DNA of 34,207 nt from the NCBI RefSeq assembly GCF_016469035.1, contig NZ_JAEHJZ010000017.1:1-34207 (forward strand), given 5' to 3'. Every line of letters starts with the position of its first letter. The first letter of the stretch is position 1. Below are positions 1 to 7,317 of this stretch, piece by piece. The stretch is from Gelidibacter salicanalis. GTDB lineage: Bacteria; Bacteroidota; Bacteroidia; Flavobacteriales; Flavobacteriaceae. A program made the translations under genes and the position numbers. The notes beneath the pieces were generated by a model. The model saw nothing but the letters and a program-made list of their open reading frames with translations, ran no database searches and was not told the DNA's origin.

Positions 1-11
1 AAAAGGAACTT

Positions 12-575
12 CTACTTGATACCTCGTACCCTTGGGTCGAGGTTGTTCATTTCATGAGTGGCCGGAAAAAAAACAAAAAGGCTACAGACCGCATTAAGGT
101 AATATTTGGTACGAGTTAAATCATTGGCTTTGGCCCATTGTCTATATTGCTTGTATTGTGAATCATTTAGAATATCTTTTAAAATCCTATTTTCTTCTTT
201 TATCTTTTCATTGGCAGACAACAGCTTATAGGCATCATTTTTTTGGGATTCCTTCCATGTTTGTAAGGCTTTTTCGTAGCGCTGAATCTGCTCTTGAGTC
301 ATTTGAAATCGAGAATATAAATTTTCTCTACGCTTCGGGTTGTCCAAGTTCCAGTTCTCATTTAAACTATCAGCTATTTGGTTGTTTCCAATAGAAGCTT
401 CATCGACGGCATCAAGATTTCCAGTTTTTTTGTAATTGGTTGTGTTGGTTATTTCCTCGTTTTCCGGAACGGTTCTGCCCTCAGTACTATGATCTGGGGA
501 ACTGTTCTTGCCAAAATCGCATGACATGATCATGGTCATTAAGACTGCAAAGATTATTTGAGCTTGTTTTTTCAT
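12..575 (-). CDS. small lipoprotein of unknown function, C-terminus encoded by a repeat
   Basis: A 187-aa protein with a bacterial lipoprotein signal: Lys-Lys, a hydrophobic stretch, then M-S-C with the lipidated cysteine at about residue 19. It is therefore probably anchored in the envelope. Residues 20-75 are polar and low in complexity. Residues 90-155 form a charged, probably helical region with two 'TQEQ' / 'NDSQ' type motifs that faintly recall Spy/CpxP or LTxxQ proteins, but this is too weak for a name. The last 12 residues (MNNLDPRVRGIK) and the stop codon are encoded by a palindromic repeat that recurs at the other end of the window, so the native 3' end may have been replaced or extended. 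An 8-bp tandem repeat lies 34-85 bp upstream of the start. The start codon is followed directly by the signal peptide, which supports it. I do not recognise the family. Confidence 0.65.
   Translation of the reverse strand: MKKQAQIIFAVLMTMIMSCDFGKNSSPDHSTEGRTVPENEEITNTTNYKKTGNLDAVDEASIGNNQIADSLNENWNLDNPKRRENLYSRFQMTQEQIQRYEKALQTWKESQKNDAYKLLSANEKIKEENRILKDILNDSQYKQYRQWAKANDLTRTKYYLNAVCSLFVFFPATHEMNNLDPRVRGIK
13..52. repeat. palindromic dispersed repeat, left copy
   Basis: Bases 21-43 fold into a hairpin: ACCTCG-T-ACCC, a TT loop, then GGGT-CGAGGT, with only T27 unpaired. The 40-nt block 13-52 occurs again in inverted orientation at 34168-34207 with a single mismatch, so it is a dispersed element and not just a local terminator. 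It overlaps the 3' end and stop codon of the lipoprotein gene at 12-575. Confidence 0.75.
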
Positions 576-608
576 GGGTATTTTATTTAGAGTGTATTTG
601 TTTAAAAG

Positions 609-660
609 TTTAGCTGTTTAGCTGTTTAGCTGTTTAGCTGTTTAGCTGTTTAGCTGTTTA
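609..660. repeat. 8-bp tandem repeat, TTTAGCTG x 6.5
   Basis: Six perfect head-to-tail copies of TTTAGCTG plus a TTTA half copy. The array lies 34-85 bp upstream of the ATG of the lipoprotein gene at 12-575, in its likely promoter region. Perfect short tandem arrays change length readily by slipped-strand mispairing, so it could alter promoter spacing. That role is inference. Confidence 0.9.
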
Positions 661-793
661 TTATAAAAATAGTCTTAAAAGGTTACATCCATTTTCTCAT
701 ATGCTTAAAAGATTGCTCTGAAAGCTAAAAGACACGGTAACCCCTATTCCACAGTGAAGCTTTCCATATGACCAACGGGAATAGTTCCCAACA

Positions 794-827
794 AAAAACC
801 CCCATCAATATGTTGATAGGAGTTTTT
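794..827 (-). terminator. rho-independent-type terminator after the lysine-rich micro-gene
   Basis: A 15-bp stem (794-808 with 813-827) with a 4-nt loop. On the minus strand its two imperfect positions become G-U wobbles and the stem is followed by a T run. It starts 24 bases past the stop of the 38-aa gene at 851-967. Confidence 0.65.
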
Positions 828-850
828 AGAAGTTAGAAGAAATTATCGAT

Positions 851-967
851 TTATTTTTTCTTCGGAGATGTTGCTGTTTTTCCACCAGCTGGCGCTTTTT
901 TAGGATCGTTTTTTTGATCTGATTTTTTAGGCGCGTCTTTCTTTTGATTTTTGTCTTGAGTGCTCAT
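851..967 (-). CDS. 38-aa lysine-rich micro-protein
   Basis: An ATG at 967 opens a 38-codon frame ending in TAA at 851. The product (starts MSTQDKNQKKDAPKKSDQKN) is extremely basic and polar, with lysine as the commonest residue plus Pro, Ala, Asp, Gln and Thr, and no hydrophobic core. It ends in PKKK. This composition suggests a disordered nucleic-acid-binding or stress-related peptide, but no function can be assigned. A terminator-like hairpin follows at the right distance and strand, which supports a real short transcript. It lies just downstream of ligD on the same strand, separated by 94 bp, and may be its own transcription unit. Similar Lys/Pro/Ala-rich mini-proteins are common in flavobacteria (general knowledge, not checked). 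Confidence 0.6.
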   Translation of the reverse strand: MSTQDKNQKKDAPKKSDQKNDPKKAPAGGKTATSPKKK

Positions 968-1061
968 CTTAAATGATTTTTAAAGTTTAAATAAAATTAA
1001 AGAATAACCACACAGCCAAAGTATCCAAAAAAACAAAATTAGAACTCAAAAAAAATCATTG

Positions 1062-3488
1062 TCAAGAATCCACCAACTGGTCTATGGCCTTCTCCATATC
1101 AATTGGCTTTTCTAAAACACCTTTAAATAAATCCGTGGTACTCCGCACCCGCTCTGGAACCGTTTGTATGGTGAAGTCATTGACATGCAACCCTGATTTT
1201 ATTTCAGACCAGCTCAAAGGTGTAGATACCGGAGCTAATGGTTTTGGCCTCACACTATACACTGAAACAATGGTCTGCCCCTTTCGATTTTGAAGATAAT
1301 CTAAATAGATCTTTGCCCCCCTTTTTTTAAGTGAGCGTTCCAAAGTGGTTAAGCTGGGCAAGGCTTCATTGACATAAACACATAGGAGTTTTGTAAAATC
1401 CCGGGCCTCTTCATAAGTATACAACCCGCCCATCGGAATATAGATATGAAGCCCAGAGGCGCCAGACGTTTTACAGAACCCTTTTATTTTTGCACGATCT
1501 AAAACAGACTTTACAACCAAGGTGGTCTCGATGACCTCTTCAAATGTATTTTCTGGCGAAGGGTCTAAATCGATAATGGCGTAATCAGGATGGTTTAATT
1601 GATAAATGGTAGAATGCCATGGGTGCAACTCAATACATCCTAAATTATTCATATAAAGTAAGGTTGCCTGATTTTGACAGAGTAAGTAATTGATGTCCTT
1701 TTCAGAAGATTTTGAAGAGACCTCAACCGTTTCAATCCACTTTGGAAGATGGTCATGATCTTTCTGATAAAAAGATTCCCCCAATATGCCGTTAGGATGC
1801 CGATGTAAACTTTCTGGACGGTCTTTGAGATACGGCAGAATATAATCTGACATTTTAATGTAATAATCGAGCAGATCATATTTGGTAAGTTTTGGATTGG
1901 GCCAATACAATTTATCAGGATTGGTGATCTGTACCGCGATACCATCAATCTCCAATGAAAATACTGAATCTGAAGTATGCTGCTTTTTAGGAGCTTGAAA
2001 AGGTGATGTTGACGTTTCAAACTCTAAGGTCTTATCTTCCCTCATTCTTAAAAAAACAGGATGACGCATGACATTGGAAGGCGTCCATTCTGAAAACTTT
2101 ACTTCGCATACCAATTTCGGGAGGAGCCAAACCGCTTCCCGTCCTTTAAGGTGTTGCCGAATCTCAAAGACCGGCGTGTCTGTTTCCAACACTTCAAATT
2201 TATGGTAAAGCTCCGTGAGTTGCTGTTCTGAAAATCCCGAACCACAAGTTCCCACATAGATTAATTCATCCTCTTCTACCATTCCTAAGATCAAAGATCC
2301 AAATTTTCGGGATGCTATCTTTGAAAGGGTGTAGCCGCAGATAATCGTTTCCGTATTTTCAATCCTTTTAAATTTTAACCAGTCGGAAGAACGCACATTT
2401 GGATCATATAGTGAATCCGCTTTTTTCGCAATCACTCCCTCCATCCCCATCCTAATGGCCTGGTCGTATACAGTTACCCCCATAGCTTCCACATGATCAC
2501 AATATTGCAAATGCGGGGTAGCTGGCAGAAGTGTTTTTAACAATTCCTTTCTATCTGACAAGGGCAGTTCAAGCGTATCGTGCCCGTTAAGATGCAGCAC
2601 ATCAAAAATATAATAGATAAGGGTACCTTGAGTGGTGTCCGGATTGTAGTTCTGCAACGCACTAAATTGGGGCAAGCCCTTAGAATCTAACACCACAATT
2701 TCTCCGTCTAAGATGACGGAATGCTCTATTTGGCTCAATTCTTCATGGATGAGTTTGAATTTCTCATTCAATGAAATGCCATTTCTGGAATATAGTTCCA
2801 CAGTACCTGATGCTATATTGGATAACGCACGATACCCGTCGTATTTCAATTCATAAATCCAATTCTTGTCGTTAAAAATCTTCGTTCCAGGTGATGCCAA
2901 CATGGGTTTTACCAAGGACTTCAAATTGAGTTGTGGTGTTGTAAGATGGTCCTCCTTAGAAAAGGCTTCCAAATTGAAGTCTTCCGCATCATAATTGAGG
3001 TGGGTCGCAAATTGATCACTGTGTTTAATGAGCAACCATTGGTCTTTTTTGTCCATGGAAGACGACCGAACCAAGGTAAAGATGCCTTTCATCTTTTTTC
3101 CGTGAAAATTTATTTTCAACTTCCCGTCGGCATAATCTGAAGAGAGGCTTTGATCTTGATATAAGTTTTCATAATAACCAGAATCCCAAATAGTCATTTT
3201 ACCTGCCCCATAATTACCTTTAGGGATAACGCCTTCAAAAGTTAAATACGCCACAGGGTGGTCTTCCGTATGCACCGCCAATCGTTTGTCTTTCGGATTC
3301 ATGGACGGTCCTTTTGGTACAGCCCAACTTTTAAGCACGCCTTCCATCTCCAAGCGTACGTCATAATGTAAATGGCTAGCGCGATGGCGTTGGATGACAA
3401 AACGAAATTTATCAGCGTCATCAAGGATGTCCGTAGGTTCTGGCGTATCCTTAAAATTACGTTTCTTCCGGTAGGCTTCCAAACTCAT
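1062..3488 (-). CDS. ligD: multifunctional ATP-dependent DNA ligase D (NHEJ)
   Basis: An 808-aa protein that processes and seals double-strand breaks with Ku. Domain order is phosphoesterase, ligase, polymerase, as in the Pseudomonas enzyme. The 3'-phosphoesterase domain (about 20-170) shows H35, H41, D43, R45 and H77, spaced like the catalytic set of that family. The ligase domain (about 190-490) has the nucleotidyl-lysine motif ELKYDGYR (K215), DGEIV at 261-265 and a K-F-K motif near 372-374. The primase-polymerase domain (about 505-795) has the metal-binding DLDPS motif (D640, D642), TSGASGLH at 674-681 and a further Asp in IYLDYLQN (D730). All three activities appear intact. The start ATG lies one base after the stop of ku, so the two genes are one operon with ku transcribed first. 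Confidence 0.96.
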   Translation of the reverse strand: MSLEAYRKKRNFKDTPEPTDILDDADKFRFVIQRHRASHLHYDVRLEMEGVLKSWAVPKGPSMNPKDKRLAVHTEDHPVAYLTFEGVIPKGNYGAGKMTIWDSGYYENLYQDQSLSSDYADGKLKINFHGKKMKGIFTLVRSSSMDKKDQWLLIKHSDQFATHLNYDAEDFNLEAFSKEDHLTTPQLNLKSLVKPMLASPGTKIFNDKNWIYELKYDGYRALSNIASGTVELYSRNGISLNEKFKLIHEELSQIEHSVILDGEIVVLDSKGLPQFSALQNYNPDTTQGTLIYYIFDVLHLNGHDTLELPLSDRKELLKTLLPATPHLQYCDHVEAMGVTVYDQAIRMGMEGVIAKKADSLYDPNVRSSDWLKFKRIENTETIICGYTLSKIASRKFGSLILGMVEEDELIYVGTCGSGFSEQQLTELYHKFEVLETDTPVFEIRQHLKGREAVWLLPKLVCEVKFSEWTPSNVMRHPVFLRMREDKTLEFETSTSPFQAPKKQHTSDSVFSLEIDGIAVQITNPDKLYWPNPKLTKYDLLDYYIKMSDYILPYLKDRPESLHRHPNGILGESFYQKDHDHLPKWIETVEVSSKSSEKDINYLLCQNQATLLYMNNLGCIELHPWHSTIYQLNHPDYAIIDLDPSPENTFEEVIETTLVVKSVLDRAKIKGFCKTSGASGLHIYIPMGGLYTYEEARDFTKLLCVYVNEALPSLTTLERSLKKRGAKIYLDYLQNRKGQTIVSVYSVRPKPLAPVSTPLSWSEIKSGLHVNDFTIQTVPERVRSTTDLFKGVLEKPIDMEKAIDQLVDS

Positions 3489-3489
3489 A

Positions 3490-4263
3490 TTAGGAGGCTT
3501 TCTTTTTGCGCTGTTCTAAACTGGCTTTTAATTTGGCCATCAAATCCTTGGCTGCGGTGGGTTCACTTTTTGTTTTTTCAACCTTTACCGTTTTACCCGC
3601 GGCTTTCGATTCAATAATTTTGAGAAGTTGCTTATTATACACGTCCTTGTATTTTTTGAAATCGAATTTTTCAGTGTAGTTCTCAATCAAATCTTCTGCC
3701 ATGGCAATCTCTTTATCTGATGTTTTCGTTGCAGGGATTTTGACCTCCTTAGGATCGCGAATTTCTTCAGCAAACCGAATAACGTGCAGCACAATCACAT
3801 TTTTATAGACCCCAATAAGCGCTAGATTTTCTTTTTGCCGCATGACAAAGGTAGCAACCCCTAATTTGCCTGTTTTTTTTAAGGCATCCCGTAAGAGGTT
3901 ATAGGCTTTGCCACCTTCTTTTTGAGGCTCGAGATAATACGGATTCTTAAAAAGCATGTCGGCCACGTCAGTTTCCTCAACAAATTCCTCAATATCAATA
4001 GTTTTACTTTTTTTGACATTGGCATTCTCAAAGTCCTCTTTTTCGAGAATAACGTAGGCATCATCTTTTTTAAACCCTTTTACGATATCCTTCCATTCCA
4101 CTTCATCTCCCGTATCTTCATTGACACGCTTATACCGAATGCGGGCGTGATCATGTTTATCGAGCATATCGAGGTCTAAGTTGCGACTTTCTGACGCTGA
4201 ATACATTTTTATGGGGATTGATACAAGGCCAAAACTAACGGTTCCATTCCAAACTGATTTCAT
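3490..4263 (-). CDS. ku: Ku DNA end-binding protein (NHEJ)
   Basis: A 257-aa bacterial Ku of normal length. It begins MKSVWNGTVSFGLVSIPIKM, the characteristic N-terminal signature, and contains a typical Ku core (about 1-215) with the 'YYLEP' and 'VMRQKENLALIG' segments. Ku homodimers thread onto broken DNA ends and recruit LigD. The C-terminus (about 218-257) is a lysine-rich tail with an LMAKLKASLEQ helix. Such tails in other bacterial Ku proteins bind DNA and LigD (family knowledge). The gene is first in a two-gene operon, with its stop codon one base before the ligD ATG. Upstream lies a gene-free stretch of about 390 bp. I saw no sporulation or competence genes nearby. Confidence 0.96.
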   Translation of the reverse strand: MKSVWNGTVSFGLVSIPIKMYSASESRNLDLDMLDKHDHARIRYKRVNEDTGDEVEWKDIVKGFKKDDAYVILEKEDFENANVKKSKTIDIEEFVEETDVADMLFKNPYYLEPQKEGGKAYNLLRDALKKTGKLGVATFVMRQKENLALIGVYKNVIVLHVIRFAEEIRDPKEVKIPATKTSDKEIAMAEDLIENYTEKFDFKKYKDVYNKQLLKIIESKAAGKTVKVEKTKSEPTAAKDLMAKLKASLEQRKKKAS

Positions 4264-4656
4264 ATTACAGATTTAAATTATGTTCTCTTGAGCCGCTGCT
4301 CATTTAAACAAGATAAAATGTACTACATCTGCCACACACACATGGCTTCAATACGTTTTAATTGTAGCGTTATTCCGTATTCTTATGTTTAGGAATGCAA
4401 TTACCCTAGTCCTATCAGCTTCATTCACGACTAAAACGCTGTGACTAAAGGTCTAAAGTAGTTGTTCTGAGGATGTACAGCTTCAAAGTCCGAAATAACT
4501 TATCCTTTCCCCAAAAGTAAATTGAAAATAGATGAATTAAAATAATGGATTTTTTATATTTGCAGCGCTAAAGTCTGTTAGGATTTATTTTGGATACCAA
4601 CCAAAATGAAAAATTGAGAAATTGCTAAATTTTAAATCCTTTGACACTTATTTAAT
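4264..4656. other. gene-free stretch between ku and tRNA-Leu
   Basis: About 390 bp with no credible coding frame. It holds the promoter region of ku on the minus strand, a TATATTTG box at 4555-4562 that could serve the tRNA, and a 7-bp hairpin (4587-4593 with 4601-4607) between that box and the tRNA. I see nothing else of note. Confidence 0.5.
4555..4562 (+). promoter_or_regulatory. possible -7 box for tRNA-Leu
   Basis: TATATTTG fits the TAnnTTTG -7 element of Bacteroidota promoters and lies about 95 bp before the tRNA. No well-placed TTTG -33 element is visible, so support is weak. Confidence 0.3.
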
Positions 4657-4741
4657 GCGCACGTGGCGGAATTGGTAGACGCGCCAGCTTGAGGGGCTGG
4701 TGATCGCTTAGATCGTGGAAGTTCGAGTCTTCTCGTGCGCA
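4657..4741 (+). tRNA. tRNA-Leu (anticodon GAG)
   Basis: An 85-nt class II tRNA. The acceptor arms GCGCACG (4657-4663) and CGTGCGC (4734-4740) pair perfectly, with discriminator base A at 4741. The anticodon stem CCAGC/GCTGG encloses the loop TTGAGGG, giving anticodon GAG, which reads leucine CUC/CUU. A long variable arm (GATC-GCTTA-GATC) and the GTTCGAGTC T-arm are present. CCA is not encoded. Confidence 0.96.
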
Positions 4742-4852
4742 CTTTATCACATATCATTTCTAGCACGCTGCTCTCTTTTCTCATTTAGATTTACATTTTC
4801 TCCTTATTTGGTATTAAAATCATATTCTATAAGAACATGTGATAAAATAGCT

Positions 4853-4860
4853 TAATTTTG
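4853..4860 (+). promoter_or_regulatory. -7 box of the merR/carH-like gene
   Basis: TAATTTTG matches the Bacteroidota TAnnTTTG -7 element and lies 21 bp before the ATG at 4882. This argues against translation starting at the TTG at 4858, which overlaps the box. No clear -33 element is seen. Confidence 0.45.
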
Positions 4861-4881
4861 TTTCATATTTTTAATAAAAGA

Positions 4882-5781
4882 ATGAACAATATCAAGACCA
4901 TATTCAGCATAAAAGATTTAGAAAATCTCACTGGTATAAAGGCACATACCATCAGAATTTGGGAAAAAAGATATGAGCTGCTCACTCCCGAGCGTACAGA
5001 CACGAATATTAGATTCTACAATTTAAGTCATCTCAAAAAGTTATTGAACATCAGTTTCCTCAACAATAACGGTCATAAAATTTCAAAGATTGCATCATTA
5101 TCTACTCAAGAAATTCATCAACAGGTGAGAGCGCTTGCTAGTGAAGGACAGCTTAAAAATCATGCCATCAACACTTTTAAATTGGCCATGTTGGATTTTG
5201 ATCAGGAGCTCTTTTATGAAACTTATAACGGACTTATCAAAACAAACTCGTTTTCTGAGGTTTTCTATGATTTTTTTTTACCGCTCCTTTCTGAAATTGG
5301 CATGCTTTGGCAAACAGATACTATAACGCCGGCGCACGAACATTTCATTTCGTCCCTGATCAGGCAAAAAGTGTTGGTTAACACTGAAATTTTGCAAGCT
5401 CAAAATAAAATAGAACATCGCAACGCCTTTGTGTTATTTCTCCCGGATAATGAAGTCCATGAAATTGGTTTGATGTTTATCAATTATGAACTGATTGCCA
5501 GAGGACACCGTTCAATTCTTTTAGGATCAAGCGTCCCCATTATCAGCTTGACAGATGTGCTGCCCTACTACCAAAAAATCACTTTCATTTCCTATTTTAC
5601 CATTAAACCCGAAAAAGAAGAACTCTCAAGATATCTAGCCGAGTTTAAGGCAAAACTACTGACAGATAACACCAACCAATTGTGGGCGCTAGGACACATG
5701 ACCCAACACATCGACCACCAGTCTCTCCCTCCATCTATCAAAATTTTTAGGACAATAAACAGTTTAATAGCTACGATTTAA
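4882..5781 (+). CDS. MerR-family regulator with cobalamin-binding domain, CarH/LitR-like, probable carotenoid photoregulator
   Basis: A 299-aa protein from the ATG at 4882. I prefer this to an in-frame TTG at 4858 because a -7 promoter box overlaps that codon. Residues 6-75 are a MerR winged helix-turn-helix with the signature GIKAHTIRIWEKRY. Residues 90-170 are the helical cap found in B12-binding regulators, and residues 180-299 the Rossmann-like cobalamin domain. Two diagnostic signatures are present: W143-x9-E153-H154, which in CarH contacts the upper face of adenosylcobalamin, and E191-V-H193-E-I-G196, whose His is the lower axial ligand. CarH proteins repress carotenoid genes in the dark and release DNA when light breaks the cobalt-carbon bond (family knowledge). 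The gene lies directly upstream of crtI on the same strand, so control of the crt cluster is a strong inference. Confidence 0.9.
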   Translation: MNNIKTIFSIKDLENLTGIKAHTIRIWEKRYELLTPERTDTNIRFYNLSHLKKLLNISFLNNNGHKISKIASLSTQEIHQQVRALASEGQLKNHAINTFKLAMLDFDQELFYETYNGLIKTNSFSEVFYDFFLPLLSEIGMLWQTDTITPAHEHFISSLIRQKVLVNTEILQAQNKIEHRNAFVLFLPDNEVHEIGLMFINYELIARGHRSILLGSSVPIISLTDVLPYYQKITFISYFTIKPEKEELSRYLAEFKAKLLTDNTNQLWALGHMTQHIDHQSLPPSIKIFRTINSLIATI

Positions 5782-5790
5782 TGCTTTAAA

Positions 5791-5822
5791 ATTGTTTTTT
5801 GTTTAACTTTTTAGTATTTTTG
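5791..5822 (+). promoter_or_regulatory. crtI promoter
   Basis: An ATTG -33-like element (5791-5794), a 20-bp spacer and TATTTTTG as the -7 box (5815-5822) match the Bacteroidota pattern. The crtI ATG at 5830 begins only 8 bases after the -7 box, so the transcript would be leaderless or nearly so. Confidence 0.6.
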
Positions 5823-5830
5823 TTAAACAA
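5799..5830. promoter_or_regulatory. candidate operator over crtI promoter and start codon
   Basis: A perfect 9-bp inverted repeat: TTGTTTAAC at 5799-5807 and GTTAAACAA at 5822-5830, with a 14-bp spacer. It encloses the -7 box and its right arm ends on the A of the crtI ATG. A dimeric or tetrameric regulator bound here would block transcription. The adjacent MerR/B12 protein is the obvious candidate ligand. Confidence 0.6.
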
Positions 5831-7317
5831 TGAATACACGTATTGCTATTATCGGTTCCGGTTTCTCTGCTTTATCTGCAGCCTGCTATCTTGCAAGAGA
5901 TGGCTACAAAGTGACCATTTTTGAAAAGAATAACACCATTGGAGGTCGCGCCAGACAACTCAAAAAAGACGGTTTCACCTTTGATATTGGACCAACCTGG
6001 TATTGGATGCCAGATGTGTTTGAACGCTTTTTTGCGGATTTTGGTAAACATCCTTCTGACTATTATCAGTTGGAAAAACTCAGTCCCGCTTACAGCGTTT
6101 ATTTTGCAAAAGACGATTTCATTACGATTGAAGACACTTTGGGAAAAATTTGCGAAACATTTGAAAAAGAAGAACCAGGAAGCTCCCAAAAGCTCAAAAA
6201 ATTTATTGCCAATGCGCAACATAATTATGACGTTGCCATTAAAGATCTAGTGTATCGGCCAGGGGTCTCACCTTTTGAATTGATGACTCCTGTGACCATT
6301 AAAAAATTAGATCAGTTTTTCAGCACCATTAAGAAAGATGTCCGTAAAGAGTTTAAGAATGAACGCTTGGCAAAAATTCTTGAATTCCCCGTTTTATTTT
6401 TAGGAGCTAAACCAGATAACACACCTTCTTTCTATAGCTTTATGAACTATGCCGATTTTGGAATTGGTACGTTTCATCCCAAAAAAGGGATGTACGAAGT
6501 GGTGTTGGCTATGGAACAATTGGCGTTAAGCTTAGGTGTCCATATTAAAACGGGACAGTCTGTTGACAAGATCAATGTAGAAGATAACACCGTTACCAGC
6601 ATTAGGGCCAATGGAGAAACTATTGCTTTTGACGGGGTGCTGAGTGGCGCTGATTACCATCATACAGAAACATTGTTAGACCAGTCCTACCGTCAATATT
6701 CTGAAAACTACTGGAAGAAGAAAGTATTTGCACCGTCTTCACTCCTGTTTTATGTGGCCTTTGATAAAAAGTTAATCAATGTCAATCACCACACTTTGTT
6801 CTTTGATGTCGACTTTGAATTGCACGCCAAAGAGATTTACGATACTCCAAAATGGCCTACAGACCCCTTATTCTATGCAAGTTTCCCTTCTTTAACCGAC
6901 AACAGTGTGGCGCCAGAAGGACAGGAAGCGGGTATTTTCTTAATTCCGCTGGCACCAGGATTAGAAGACACACCAGAATTAAGAGCCCTTTATTTTGACA
7001 AGATTATTGCGCGCTTCGAAAATTTAACTTCCCAAACCGTCAAAAATAATATTATATTTAAGGAGTCCTTCTGTGTAAAAGACTTTATTCAAGATTATAA
7101 CTCTTACAAAGGTAATGCTTACGGCATGGCAAATACGCTTCTGCAAACTGCCTTTTTAAGACCTAAATTGAAGAGCAAAAAAGTAAATAATCTTTATTTT
7201 ACCGGACAACTGACAGTTCCGGGACCTGGAGTACCGCCATCATTGATTTCTGGAAAATTGGTTTCAGAACTTATTAAAAAACATCATACCCTGATAAATT
7301 ATGAAAGCGCTATTTGA
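5830..7317 (+). CDS. crtI: phytoene desaturase (lycopene-forming)
   Basis: A 495-aa FAD-dependent carotenoid desaturase, the usual length for CrtI. The N-terminus carries the dinucleotide-binding fold IAIIGSGFSALSAA (about 5-18), followed by FEKNNTIGGRARQ and 'DIGPTWYWMP', all typical of the family. The C-terminus has the second FAD-contact segment YFTGQLTVPGPGVPPS. It converts phytoene to lycopene by successive desaturations. It is the first enzyme gene of the cluster, lies directly behind a palindromic promoter, and its end overlaps the start of crtB by 17 nt, indicating translational coupling. Context with crtB supports phytoene desaturase over related CrtD or CrtN enzymes. Confidence 0.95.
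   Translation: MNTRIAIIGSGFSALSAACYLARDGYKVTIFEKNNTIGGRARQLKKDGFTFDIGPTWYWMPDVFERFFADFGKHPSDYYQLEKLSPAYSVYFAKDDFITIEDTLGKICETFEKEEPGSSQKLKKFIANAQHNYDVAIKDLVYRPGVSPFELMTPVTIKKLDQFFSTIKKDVRKEFKNERLAKILEFPVLFLGAKPDNTPSFYSFMNYADFGIGTFHPKKGMYEVVLAMEQLALSLGVHIKTGQSVDKINVEDNTVTSIRANGETIAFDGVLSGADYHHTETLLDQSYRQYSENYWKKKVFAPSSLLFYVAFDKKLINVNHHTLFFDVDFELHAKEIYDTPKWPTDPLFYASFPSLTDNSVAPEGQEAGIFLIPLAPGLEDTPELRALYFDKIIARFENLTSQTVKNNIIFKESFCVKDFIQDYNSYKGNAYGMANTLLQTAFLRPKLKSKKVNNLYFTGQLTVPGPGVPPSLISGKLVSELIKKHHTLINYESAI

Noticed and set aside
744-784. Hairpin CTATTCC...GGAATAG
   Set aside because: Only a 7-bp stem with a loop of about 27 nt; not convincing as a regulatory element or terminator.
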